Assembly: GCA_900320035.1 (NCBI GenBank)
Contig: ONQU01000071.1
Coordinates: 1 to 15,785, forward strand
DNA: 15,785 nucleotides
From: an uncultured Rhodospirillaceae bacterium
GTDB lineage: Bacteria > Pseudomonadota > Alphaproteobacteria > RF32 > CAG-239
Direction: 5' to 3'
In this document: in pieces, positions 7,179-15,776 of the stretch
How the letters are laid out: every line of letters begins with the position of its first letter
Position numbering within the stretch: position 1 is the stretch's first letter
Notes under the pieces: generated by a model
Databases searched by the model: none
Told to the model about the DNA's origin: nothing
What the model saw: only the letters and a program-made list of their open reading frames with translations
Made by a program: the position numbers and the translations under genes

Positions 7179-8456
7179 ATGTGGTTTAATAATTTGATGT
7201 GGAAAAAATTACATAGGAGTGTTTTGGGGCTATTTGTAGGGCTGTTTGCTTTACTTTTGTTAGTGCAGCAAGCTGTTGCTTCAACTTTAGTGCAAGATAT
7301 GCGCATCGGTAATCAGCCGGATGGGGCGCGCGTGGTATTTGATATGAACAAAAGTGTCAATTATCGCGTATTTTTACTCGATTCGCCGAAACGTGTGGTG
7401 GTTGATTTGGCTGATTCGCAAATTGAGCGTCTATATACCAAAGCGCAGAATCAAGTTGTTGCCGGCACGCGCGTAGGCAAAATGCAAGGTAATGATAAGC
7501 GCGTGGTCATGGACTTGGCACGCTCTGCTGTGGTATCTAAAGCCTTTATTATTCCGCCGCAAGAAGGCAAACCGTGGCGCTTGGTTGTTGACATGAAAAT
7601 GGTTAACGACAATCAATTTAAAGCCAAAATCGGTAATCAATATGCGTTGACCAACAATAAAACCTTTTTACCGCAAGAAGAAACTGTGGCGCAGAAACAA
7701 TGGTGGCAATTTGGTGAGTCCGATTCGGCAGATGCTGTTAGTACCAATAAAAAGACAACGCGTATACGTATTGTTGTCCTTGATCCCGGTCATGGCGGTA
7801 AAGATCCAGGTGCCATTGGCGCCTATCGCAAAACCTATGAAAAAAATATTACTTTAGCCATGGGTAAAGAATTGCAGAAGGTTTTGCGTAATAAGGGGTA
7901 TGTGGTTTATCTGACGCGTGATACCGATATTTTTATTCCGTTGCGCCAACGGATTAAAATTGCGCAAAAGTATAAGGCTGATTTATTTATGTCGATTCAT
8001 GCGGACAGTGCAGCTAATCGCAATGCTACGGGGCTTTCGGTTTATACACTTTCTGATACGGCTTCCGATAAAGAAGCTGCGGCATTGGCCGAACGCGAAA
8101 ATAAGGCGGATATTATAGGTGGCGTTGATTTGGGGGGAAACACAAAAGAAGTGAATGATATTTTGATTTCATTATCCCAAACCGATACACGTAACAAATC
8201 GTCGAAATATGCCACATATTTAGTCGGAGAAATGTCGAAATATGTTAAGCTGGTAAAAAATACCCATCGTTTTGCTGGTTTTGCGGTATTGAAAGCACCG
8301 GATATTCCATCGGTATTGCTGGAAATGGGATATTTATCAAACCGCACCGAGGAAGCAAATTTGCAACAAGCTTCTTATCGTAATAAGTTAGCACAAGCTG
8401 CCGCCAAAGCAATTGACCGCTATTTTCAAGACCCCGAAATAGCGTCTAACTACTGA
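7179..8456 (+). CDS. amiC: N-acetylmuramoyl-L-alanine amidase with AMIN domain
   Basis: Periplasmic zinc amidase that cuts the bond between N-acetylmuramic acid and the L-Ala of the stem peptide, needed for septum splitting. A signal peptide (hydrophobic core LGLFVGLFALLLLV, cleavage near AVA-S) is followed by an AMIN domain at about 36-145, which targets peptidoglycan. A linker precedes an Amidase_3 domain from about 197 to 415. The zinc ligands are His205 (DPGHGG), Glu221 (YEKNITL) and His274 (SIHAD), and catalytic Glu382 lies in LLEMGYLSN. The start is uncertain: ATG 7179 gives 425 residues, while ATG 7197 gives MWKKLHRS, a more classical signal-peptide beginning. Neither has a clear Shine-Dalgarno site. 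The gene heads the amiC-mrcA-prfB order conserved in alphaproteobacteria. Confidence 0.94.
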   Translation: MWFNNLMWKKLHRSVLGLFVGLFALLLLVQQAVASTLVQDMRIGNQPDGARVVFDMNKSVNYRVFLLDSPKRVVVDLADSQIERLYTKAQNQVVAGTRVGKMQGNDKRVVMDLARSAVVSKAFIIPPQEGKPWRLVVDMKMVNDNQFKAKIGNQYALTNNKTFLPQEETVAQKQWWQFGESDSADAVSTNKKTTRIRIVVLDPGHGGKDPGAIGAYRKTYEKNITLAMGKELQKVLRNKGYVVYLTRDTDIFIPLRQRIKIAQKYKADLFMSIHADSAANRNATGLSVYTLSDTASDKEAAALAERENKADIIGGVDLGGNTKEVNDILISLSQTDTRNKSSKYATYLVGEMSKYVKLVKNTHRFAGFAVLKAPDIPSVLLEMGYLSNRTEEANLQQASYRNKLAQAAAKAIDRYFQDPEIASNY

Positions 8457-8474
8457 GATATTTTTATTGCAATT

Positions 8475-8503
8475 TTTTCATATTGTAATACATTGCCTAT
8501 AAT
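8475..8503 (+). promoter_or_regulatory. possible promoter for mrcA
   Basis: In the 72-bp gap after amiC, a perfect TATAAT (8498-8503) lies 17 bp after TTTTCA (8475-8480), a four-of-six match to the -35 consensus. Transcription would start about 20 bases before the mrcA ATG. It may add to read-through from amiC rather than replace it. Confidence 0.45.
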
Positions 8504-8528
8504 GTTAATGACAACTTCGAGAGACTAA

Positions 8529-10949
8529 ATGCTACGGTTTTTATCATATATGGCCAGTATGGCGCTGTTTTTATTCATCATTTTAATTGTGGTGATTACT
8601 TATGGTATAACTAAAATTAATATCACAATTCCAGACTATCACCAGCTGGAAAATTATGAGCCGCCGGTAACGACCAGATTATTTGCCGGCGATGGACAGG
8701 TGATGATGGAGTATGCGGCCGAAAAACGTTTGTTTGTACCGATAGAAATGATTCCGGATTTGGTGAAGAATGCGTTTATTGCCGCCGAGGATAAGCATTT
8801 TTATTACCATTCTGGTATTGATTATTTAGGTATTATGCGTGCTGCTATCGGTAATTTGCGTAAAGTGGGATCAGGTAAACGACCAGCCGGAGCTTCAACC
8901 ATAACCCAGCAAGTGGCTAAGAACTTTTTGCTTTCTTCGGAGTTATCATATATTCGTAAATTAAAAGAAGCAATTTTGGCTCGCCGCATTAATAAGGCGT
9001 TTTCTAAAGAGCATGTTTTAGAACTTTATTTAAACGAAATATATTTAGGCAATCGAGCCTATGGCGTGGCCGCTGCGGCGATGAATTATTTCGGCAAATC
9101 TTTGGATGAGTTAACGCTTGATGAAGTGGCTTATTTAGCTGCTTTGCCGAAAGGGCCGAATAATTATAATCCAAAAACACATTATGAAGCGGCTGTGGCA
9201 CGCCGCAATTGGGTGATTGATCGAATGGTGGAAGATGGCTATGCCGATGCTGATGAAGCGGCAAAAGCTAAAGAAAAACCTCTGCAAGTTGTGGAACGTA
9301 AAAGCGTTTTTTTAAAAGACACCGAATATTACAGCGAGGAGGTACGTCGTTCAATCAGTCGTAATTTTGGTGATGAAGCACTTTATCAAGGTGGTCTGAT
9401 TGTGCGTACCACGGTGGATCCGAAAATTCAAAGTATTGCCACCAAAGCATTTCGCAAAGGTTTAATAGCTTATGACCGTCGGCATGGCTGGCGCGGAGCA
9501 ACGGCACATATTGATATTGATGAAAATTATAAGCAAAATTTGCAACAAGCACAATTAATGGCCGGTGCTGAGCCAACATGGCAAAAAGCGGTGGTCATTA
9601 AAACCACCAAGGATAAAGCGGAAATTGAAACCGCTGAGGGAGAAATTGGTACAATATGGCTCAAAGACTTAGCTTGGGCTCGTTATAAAGAAAAAGGTAA
9701 AAATATCGGTCCGGTACCAACCGCTATGGAACAGGTTTTGCACAAAGGTGATGTTATCTATGCTGAAAAAGATGCTGAAGATAAAAATGCCAAAGATGCT
9801 TATCAGTTGCGCCAAGTGCCGATTGTTGAGGGTGGTATGGCAGTTATGGATCCGCACACCGGTAAGGTTTTGGCTTTGGTGGGAGGTTTTTCATTTGCCA
9901 AATCGCAATTTAACCGTGCAACACAGGCTTATCGGCAAACCGGTTCGAGCTTTAAACCGTTTGTATATTTAGCGGCACTTGAAGAAGGCTATTCACCAAC
10001 CGATTTGATTTTAGATGCGCCGTTTGTATTAGATCAAGGTGTTGGAATGCCAAAATGGAAGCCGGTGAATTTTTCTAAGAAATTCTATGGGTTGATGACA
10101 TTGCGGCGCGGTGTGGAGCTCTCTAAAAACCTAATGACCGTGCGTTTGGCACAAGATATTGGTATGGATAAAGTTGTTGATATGGCGCGTCGCGTGGGCG
10201 TTAATGACCATTTAGCTCCGTATTTGTCGTCATCTCTCGGTGCCTCGGATACCCGTGTTATTAATATGGTTAGTGCCTATTGTACAATTGTTAACGGCGG
10301 TAAAAAAGTGCCTCCATATATGATTGAACGCATTCAAGACCGCAAAGGTCGCACAATATATAAACATGAACAAACCCCTTGTGATGAATGTGATGTCCAA
10401 AAATGGGAAGATCAGGAAGCACCGGATTTTCATGTGATACGTGAGCAGGTTGTTGATCCGTTGTCGGCTTATCAAATGACCTCTATTTTGGAAGGTGTGG
10501 CAACGCGCGGCACTGGTGCACGCTTGAATGGTTTGCATCGACACTTAGCCGGCAAAACAGGAACTACAAACGAAACAAAAGATGCTTGGTTTGTTGGTTT
10601 TTCACCGGATTTGGTGGCAGGTGTTTATGTCGGTTTTGATGAGCCGGAAAGCTTAGGTAAAGCAGAAACGGGCGCTTTTGCCGCATTGCCGATTTTCTAT
10701 GATTTTATGGCAGAAGCCTTAAAGGATACACCGGATACCGCATTTCGTATTCCGGCTGGCATGAAACTTGTGCGCGTTAATCCGAACACCGGTAAACCGG
10801 CTTCACCGGCTGATAAAACGGTGATTATCGAGGCATTAAAACCGGATTTTGAATTTAATAATCGGCAACGTGTTATCGGTAATAGCGATTCGGTGGTGGT
10901 CGGTTCCGAACAAGACGGTGGCAATTTGCAAATAGGGGGAGAATATTAA
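8529..10949 (+). CDS. mrcA: penicillin-binding protein 1A, bifunctional class A PBP
   Basis: Inner-membrane enzyme of 806 residues that polymerises lipid II into glycan strands and crosslinks the peptides. One membrane helix (about 9-30) is followed by a GT51 transglycosylase domain. The catalytic Glu87 lies in AAEDKHFYYHSG, the GASTITQQVAKN motif is near 121-132, and the domain continues to about 215. An OB-like insert spans roughly 310-430. The transpeptidase domain then has catalytic Ser473 in SSFK, SKN at 532-534 and KTGTT at 676-680, so both activities look intact. The large insert before the transpeptidase domain is usual for PBP1A and argues against PBP1B. The ribosome binding site is weak (GAGAG, 8519-8523). 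Its TAA overlaps the prfB ATG by one base (TAATG), indicating coupled translation. Confidence 0.95.
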   Translation: MLRFLSYMASMALFLFIILIVVITYGITKINITIPDYHQLENYEPPVTTRLFAGDGQVMMEYAAEKRLFVPIEMIPDLVKNAFIAAEDKHFYYHSGIDYLGIMRAAIGNLRKVGSGKRPAGASTITQQVAKNFLLSSELSYIRKLKEAILARRINKAFSKEHVLELYLNEIYLGNRAYGVAAAAMNYFGKSLDELTLDEVAYLAALPKGPNNYNPKTHYEAAVARRNWVIDRMVEDGYADADEAAKAKEKPLQVVERKSVFLKDTEYYSEEVRRSISRNFGDEALYQGGLIVRTTVDPKIQSIATKAFRKGLIAYDRRHGWRGATAHIDIDENYKQNLQQAQLMAGAEPTWQKAVVIKTTKDKAEIETAEGEIGTIWLKDLAWARYKEKGKNIGPVPTAMEQVLHKGDVIYAEKDAEDKNAKDAYQLRQVPIVEGGMAVMDPHTGKVLALVGGFSFAKSQFNRATQAYRQTGSSFKPFVYLAALEEGYSPTDLILDAPFVLDQGVGMPKWKPVNFSKKFYGLMTLRRGVELSKNLMTVRLAQDIGMDKVVDMARRVGVNDHLAPYLSSSLGASDTRVINMVSAYCTIVNGGKKVPPYMIERIQDRKGRTIYKHEQTPCDECDVQKWEDQEAPDFHVIREQVVDPLSAYQMTSILEGVATRGTGARLNGLHRHLAGKTGTTNETKDAWFVGFSPDLVAGVYVGFDEPESLGKAETGAFAALPIFYDFMAEALKDTPDTAFRIPAGMKLVRVNPNTGKPASPADKTVIIEALKPDFEFNNRQRVIGNSDSVVVGSEQDGGNLQIGGEY

Positions 10950-12071
10950 TGCGCGCCGATTTTTATAACTTAATTGCGGAAATTGAGCAGTCGTTATTAT
11001 TGCTCAGGAGGTATCTTTGACTATGATAATGCCGTGATGCGCCTTGAAGAACTAAATGTTTTAACGGCAGCGGCTGATTTATGGGATAATCCTGATAAAG
11101 CGCAAAAATTAATGAGTGAAAAAAATATATTGGCGCAAAATTTGCAACAATATGACGATTTCAAAGCCAATCTTAAAGATTATATGGAAATGGTTGAATT
11201 TGCGGAAACGACCGAAGATGAAGCAATGTTAGAAGAATTGCGGCAAAATTTGCTTGTTCTGCAACAGAGCGCAAAACGCGCCGAACTGGAGTCTTTACTT
11301 TCCGGTGAAGTTGATGCCAATGATGCTTATCTGGAAGCACACGCCGGTAGCGGCGGTACCGAAGCAATGGATTGGGCGGAAATGTTGTTGAGAATGTACA
11401 CGCGTTGGGCAGAAAGCAAAAATTATAAAGTTGAACTTATTGAAGAAACGGAAGGTGATGTGGCCGGCATTAAATCAGCGACCATTAAAATCAGCGGTCA
11501 TAATGCTTATGGCTGGCTAAAAGCCGAAAGCGGTGTGCATCGCTTGGTACGTATCTCACCGTTTGACAGTAATGCTCGCCGTCATACCAGTTTTGCTTCC
11601 ATCGGCGTTTATCCGGTAATTGATGATGATGTGCAAATAGATATTAATCCGGCAGATTGTCGTATTGATACGTATCGTGCCAGTGGTGCCGGTGGTCAGC
11701 ATATTAATAAAACCGACTCGGCGGTGCGAATTACCCATATTCCAACCGGCATTGTTGTTTCCAGCCAAACACAGCGTTCGCAATTTCAAAACCGAGATAA
11801 TTGTTGGAAAATGTTGCGCGCACGCTTATATGAAATAGAAATGCAAAAGAAAGCCGATGCTGCGCAAACCGCACGTGATAATCAAGGTGATAACGGCTGG
11901 GGTTATCAGATTCGCTCTTATGTATTACAGCCTTATCGTTTGGTCAAAGATTTACGCACGGAAGCTGAGACAACAGATTGCAAAGCGGTACTTGATGGTG
12001 AGATTGATTTATTTTTGGCGGCGTCTTTAGCGCAAAAAGTTAAAACGGATAATATAACGGTGGGAGATTAG
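10949..12071 (+). CDS. prfB: peptide chain release factor 2, made by programmed +1 frameshift
   Basis: RF2 releases the finished peptide at UGA and UAA codons. Translation starts at ATG 10949 and runs 23 codons to an in-frame TGA at 11018-11020. The remainder is read in the +1 frame from GAC at 11019, giving a 373-residue protein. The full-length product contains the stop-recognition tripeptide SPF (about 203-205) in VRISPFDSN, and the catalytic GGQ (about 248-250) in SGAGGQHINKTDS. SPF distinguishes it from RF1, which has PAT/PxT. The residue two positions before the GAGGQ stretch is Ala, the common and more active form at E. coli position 246. The start overlaps the mrcA stop, and the AsmA-like gene begins three bases after its TAG. 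A frame-blind caller would split or truncate this gene near 10974. Confidence 0.96.
11006..11021 (+). promoter_or_regulatory. prfB +1 ribosomal frameshift site
   Basis: An internal Shine-Dalgarno sequence AGGAGG (11006-11011) is followed by the codon TAT and then CTT TGA C (11015-11021). These are the three elements known from E. coli prfB: an SD close to the P site, slippery CTT where peptidyl-tRNA(Leu) slips to TTT, and UGA followed by C, the weakest termination context. When RF2 is scarce the ribosome pauses at UGA and shifts, making more RF2. The hexamer here is a full SD match. Confidence 0.96.
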
Positions 12072-12074
12072 TGC

Positions 12075-15000
12075 ATGAAAAAGGTTTCGCCGGTTGTATA
12101 TTTTTTACGTCGTATGTTGCATTATTTCGGTATCGGATTACTGATAGTGCTGTTGTTGTTTTTATGGTCAATGTATCGCGGACCAATTTCCGTACCATAT
12201 TTGAAACCATACATTATTCAGGCCTTAAATTATGATGAAAATGATTATAAAATTGACATTGGTGATGTTAATATTGAATTAGTGCGCTCCATTCAACCGC
12301 TCAGAATTACGGCTAAAAATATCAGTTTGGAAAAGAAAGATGATACGTTTACGATAACTGCACCAAAGCTCTACATGTCATTTAGTTTGCGTGCTTTGCT
12401 AAAAGGAATTATTGCACCGAGCGATGTCAATCTGAAAAGTCCGACAGTTAACATTTATGCTATGTACGGTGTGGAAGAAGAACACGCCAATGAAATTAAT
12501 AAGAAAAAAATGCAATTTTATGTGGAAAAATTGCGTGATTTTTTGGAACGATATAATGCCGAAGAAAAAATATATCCGGAAAGTTTTGTAAACAATATTA
12601 CGGTAAGCGACGCCGAAGTTGAGTTGCATGAAGTTGAACTTGATCGCCATTGGATGCTTTCTGATTTAGATTTTGAATTCAGCCGCAATTTTATTAATAT
12701 GAAGATTAATACCAATGCACTCATTAACATAAATGAAAAGATTGCATCAGCTGGTTTTGAGGGGGAATATCACGCGAATGCCGATGAATTAGATTTAGAA
12801 TTTTATTTTTCAGATTTAGTGCTTTCGGATTTTATCGCCACTTTTAATACCACCACCGAAGAAAATGTGTTTTCAACGATGAATATAGAAGTTCCGGTGA
12901 ATGGTAAAATTACGACAACAATCGACTTAACAGATATTCTTAAAAATCCGGAAGATGCTGCAGATAGTTTAAGTAGCGCGGTGGAAAAAGTCATTTTTGA
13001 ATTAGACGGAGGGCGTGGTTACATTGCCTTTAATGATGAGGAAAAATATAATTATCAGATAGATGAAATGACATTAGCCGGACAAGTTACCGGTGGCATT
13101 GATGAAATTGAAATTACCAAAGCCGAATTGAAAATGGGGGATCAACAAGCACAAATAGATTTTCAGGCCAGCGGTTTTGCAACGTATTTTTTAGAAAATT
13201 CACTTAAAGATACATCTCTCAGATTAACAGCTAGTGTTGAAAAATTTCCTTTTACTCAGTTATCTGCATTTTGGCCGCGTTTTATGGCCGAGCCGGCATG
13301 GCAATGGTGTAAAGACAGTTTGGTTGGCGGTACAGCGCAAAAGGCTAAATTTGTGTTTGATTTTGGATACGATACACAAACGGCAACATGGGGACTATTA
13401 CAGCTTGACGGAACGGCAGAATTGGCTGATGTTGATTTGTCTTATTTAGAAGGCATGCCGTTAGTTAATGATATTTATGGCACGGCACATTTTTCTGAAC
13501 ATAATATTTTGATTAACATTGATAAAGGTGTTAGCGATGGCGTTATTATCACCGGTGGTAAAGTCGATATTTATGATTTGGATAAGGAAGATAATTATAT
13601 TTTAATTGATGTTGTTGGTAATGCCTCAATTACCGATGTTTTGCAACTCATTGATCATCAACCTTTACGCTTAACGAGCGATATGGGTTTAAGTTCTGAT
13701 GATATTCAAGGCCATGCTGATATTAAATTAAAACTTAACTTCGAACTAAGAGAAGATTTGGATACCAAAGATATTAAAGTTGATGTGCAAGCAACCATGC
13801 ATGACATCGTCAGTGAAAAGCTGGTAAATAACCATAAAATATCGGCGAATGAAGCAAAAATGCAGGTAACTTCAACAGGTTGGAATTTAACGGCAGATGC
13901 TTTGTTTAACGATATTCCGGTGAAATTGCAGATAAAGGAAGATTTTACCGATAAAGATTATAAAAGCAAATGCCAAGTAGAATTTAAGCTCGATGATGCG
14001 GTGAAAAAATCTTTAGGTGTTGATTGGTCTATTTTGCAAGCGCCTAATCTTGAAGGATATGCTGATATTAAAGCCGATGTTGTGGTTAATAAAAATGATT
14101 TAATTGATGTTGTGGTTAAGGCCGATTTGACACCAACCAAAATGGATTATGCATATCTTGGATTTGTTAAAGAATTGGGACAGCCGGCCGAAGCAAACGT
14201 AAAATTGCAAATTCAAAATAATAATGTCGTTGCCGTGCCGCATTTCAGTTTAATTAAACCGGGATTCAATTTGAATGGTAATATTGCCATGTATAACAGT
14301 GGTCGCCTTAAAACCGTTGATATAAATAAAATCAATGGTGTGAAAACTTCGGCGCGCGCCAAAATCAGCTTAACTGATGCTGAGGTGCCATATATCAAGG
14401 TAGATGTAACGGGAACCAGTTATAATTTAACACCATTGTTTGATAAATCTGAAAAAAACAACAATGCTAAAGCTAAGGAAAATATTGCGGTTAACGAAGA
14501 TGATGGTTTAGAAGAATTTAATAATACCGACATTTTTATGAGTGTAAATAGTTTATGGACTAACGAAACGACGCCAATCCAAAATTTTGCCGGCAGTGTG
14601 AAAATTAAACATGGTATTGGTTTGGAAGAAGCTCATATCGTCGGTAATTATGGTATTGATAAATCCATTAAACTTAATCTTAACTATGTGCCGCGCGGCC
14701 AAAATGAACATTATTTAACAATTGAGAGTAATAATGCCGGTAGCACGCTGAAGGTTTTGCGTTTATATGAAAATATGGTGGGCGGTATTTTGAAGATTGA
14801 AGCGCGTCGCGGTGTTGATAAAAAATTTATCGGTCATGCAACTATACGCGACTTTAGTATTCATGATGCGCCGGTGGTGGCGAAGTTACTCTCGGTGGCA
14901 TCATTTACCGGTATGCTTGATTTATTAACCGGTGAAGGTTTAACTTTTACACATTTCCATGCACCGTTTGAATATCATTATAAAACCTTAAAACTCAATC

Positions 15001-15302
15001 ATGCTAAAGCAGAAGGTAGCGTGGTTGGCATCACCACTATTGGCACGTATAATCGTGCGACCGATGAAATTAATATGCATGGTGTGATGGCGCCGGCGTA
15101 TAGTTTGAATAGGCTACTGGGTAAAATTCCGGTGGTAGGTAATCTGCTTTCCGGTAAAGATGGCACGATTTTCGCAGCTGATTATAAAATTGAAGGTTCG
15201 GTTGATGATCCTAAAATTGATGTTAATGCCTTATCTATTTTAAGTCCGAATTCAATGAAAGAATGGTATAATAAAAACTTTGGTGATGGTGATGGAATTT
15301 GA
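12075..15302 (+). CDS. AsmA/DUF3971 (YhdP-like) envelope protein
   Basis: This 1075-residue protein is anchored by one N-terminal membrane helix (about 15-33, after the basic stretch KKVSPVVYFLRR), with the rest predicted in the periplasm and rich in beta strands. The C-terminal 200 residues carry the AsmA-like signature of the DUF3971/YhdP group: a stretch around 870-930 (FSIHDAPVVAKLLSVASFTG), then GVMAPAYSLNRLLGKIPVVG (about 1003-1022), a GTIFAADYKIEGSVDDP segment, and VNALSILSPNSM close to the end. YhdP and TamB relatives form long grooves that span the periplasm and are linked to phospholipid transport to the outer membrane. That role is inferred by family. Length and domain order fit the family. 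GGGAG precedes the ATG inside the end of prfB, and the gap to prfB is three bases. Confidence 0.85.
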   Translation: MKKVSPVVYFLRRMLHYFGIGLLIVLLLFLWSMYRGPISVPYLKPYIIQALNYDENDYKIDIGDVNIELVRSIQPLRITAKNISLEKKDDTFTITAPKLYMSFSLRALLKGIIAPSDVNLKSPTVNIYAMYGVEEEHANEINKKKMQFYVEKLRDFLERYNAEEKIYPESFVNNITVSDAEVELHEVELDRHWMLSDLDFEFSRNFINMKINTNALININEKIASAGFEGEYHANADELDLEFYFSDLVLSDFIATFNTTTEENVFSTMNIEVPVNGKITTTIDLTDILKNPEDAADSLSSAVEKVIFELDGGRGYIAFNDEEKYNYQIDEMTLAGQVTGGIDEIEITKAELKMGDQQAQIDFQASGFATYFLENSLKDTSLRLTASVEKFPFTQLSAFWPRFMAEPAWQWCKDSLVGGTAQKAKFVFDFGYDTQTATWGLLQLDGTAELADVDLSYLEGMPLVNDIYGTAHFSEHNILINIDKGVSDGVIITGGKVDIYDLDKEDNYILIDVVGNASITDVLQLIDHQPLRLTSDMGLSSDDIQGHADIKLKLNFELREDLDTKDIKVDVQATMHDIVSEKLVNNHKISANEAKMQVTSTGWNLTADALFNDIPVKLQIKEDFTDKDYKSKCQVEFKLDDAVKKSLGVDWSILQAPNLEGYADIKADVVVNKNDLIDVVVKADLTPTKMDYAYLGFVKELGQPAEANVKLQIQNNNVVAVPHFSLIKPGFNLNGNIAMYNSGRLKTVDINKINGVKTSARAKISLTDAEVPYIKVDVTGTSYNLTPLFDKSEKNNNAKAKENIAVNEDDGLEEFNNTDIFMSVNSLWTNETTPIQNFAGSVKIKHGIGLEEAHIVGNYGIDKSIKLNLNYVPRGQNEHYLTIESNNAGSTLKVLRLYENMVGGILKIEARRGVDKKFIGHATIRDFSIHDAPVVAKLLSVASFTGMLDLLTGEGLTFTHFHAPFEYHYKTLKLNHAKAEGSVVGITTIGTYNRATDEINMHGVMAPAYSLNRLLGKIPVVGNLLSGKDGTIFAADYKIEGSVDDPKIDVNALSILSPNSMKEWYNKNFGDGDGI

Positions 15303-15422
15303 TTTTTCAACAAAGTTTAGGTTGGAAAAAATTAGATCATCAAAATAGAACCCTGTCAATCGTTGCTGCCTAGGTTGCATTGTAACAAGCCCCCCAGACT
15401 ATCTAGGAATTTTTTATTATAA

Positions 15423-15464
15423 AAAAAACGAGGATTTACCTCGTTTTGCGTTTTAATGGTGGCC
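15423..15464. repeat. direct repeat copy 1: tRNA-Phe 3' end plus terminator
   Basis: 42 bases identical to 15665-15706. Read on the minus strand it is the last four bases of the tRNA-Phe acceptor stem, discriminator base, CCA, a short spacer and the terminator hairpin. Similarity continues weakly to 15478 (GACGGGATCG shared with the T-arm, with one extra base), after which the tRNA sequence is lost. This copy is not attached to a tRNA gene. Confidence 0.9.
15425..15447. terminator. bidirectional terminator hairpin (copy 1)
   Basis: AAAACGAGG (15425-15433) pairs perfectly with CCTCGTTTT (15439-15447) around the loop ATTTA. On the plus strand it could terminate the amiC-to-AsmA operon, though its U-tract is short. 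On the minus strand it is followed by eight Us and should be stronger. Confidence 0.65.
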
Positions 15465-15664
15465 TTTAGACGGGATCGTCTTGCAATGTTATCACATTGC
15501 TTCGGGCACTCGTTTTGTAAATTCGTAGTGGTCGCTTACACGCTCCCTTACTCATTAACAAAACTTCGCCGCTTGCAGCAAAAACAACATTTAGAGGTTG
15601 TTTTTGCCTTAGCGCCGCCGAACACGTCGTGTCGGCAATTCAATCCCTGCCACGTTTAAAACAC
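15465..15664. repeat. inverted-repeat cluster between the two direct repeats
   Basis: Five symmetric pairs lie in about 200 bases: AGACG/CGTCT (15468-15481, four-base loop); GCAATGT/ACATTGC (15483-15500, four-base loop); GTTTTGT/ACAAAAC (15512-15518 with 15558-15564); an 11-bp perfect stem GCAAAAACAAC/GTTGTTTTTGC (15578-15588 with 15597-15607, eight-base loop); and GCCGA-CAC/GTG-TCGGC with one bulge (15617-15636). This arrangement suits a structured RNA or a miniature palindromic element better than a protein gene. No transposase or clear terminal inverted repeats were seen. Confidence 0.55.
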
Positions 15665-15698
15665 AAAAAACGAGGATTTACCTCGTTTTGCGTTTTAA

Positions 15699-15706
<8 letters not shown>
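15665..15706. repeat. direct repeat copy 2, attached to intact tRNA-Phe
   Basis: Exact 42-base match to copy 1, shifted by 242 bases. Here it is in its native context, comprising the 3' end of the tRNA-Phe gene and its downstream terminator. Confidence 0.9.
15667..15689 (-). terminator. intrinsic terminator of tRNA-Phe
   Basis: On the minus strand a nine-pair stem AAAACGAGG/CCTCGTTTT with loop TAAAT starts about ten bases after the tRNA CCA and runs into a six-U tract. This is the expected form for a monocistronic tRNA transcript end. Confidence 0.8.

Positions 15707-15776
<70 letters not shown>

Larger units (their letters stand above)
15303..15698. other. gene-free, hairpin-rich region between the AsmA-like gene and tRNA-Phe
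   Basis: About 395 bases that I do not read as coding. From left to right it holds an AT-rich spacer, a weak stem (CCTAG 15369-15373 with CTAGG 15403-15407) followed by six Ts that could end the upstream operon, the first copy of a 42-bp direct repeat, about 200 bases of inverted repeats, and the second repeat copy joined to the tRNA gene. An open frame at 15456-15659 runs through the repeat and the hairpins and has no recognisable domain. Confidence 0.6.

Noticed and set aside
10974..11018. Start of prfB at 10974 in the +1 frame
   Set aside because: The codons from 10974 encode residues unlike any RF2 N-terminus, while the zero frame from 10949 plus the frameshift gives a normal RF2 start.
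15456..15659. 67-residue open frame beginning in the repeat and crossing the hairpins
   Set aside because: Its start lies in the duplicated tRNA end, there is no ribosome binding site, and the translation has no recognisable domain. The nucleotide palindromes explain the sequence better.
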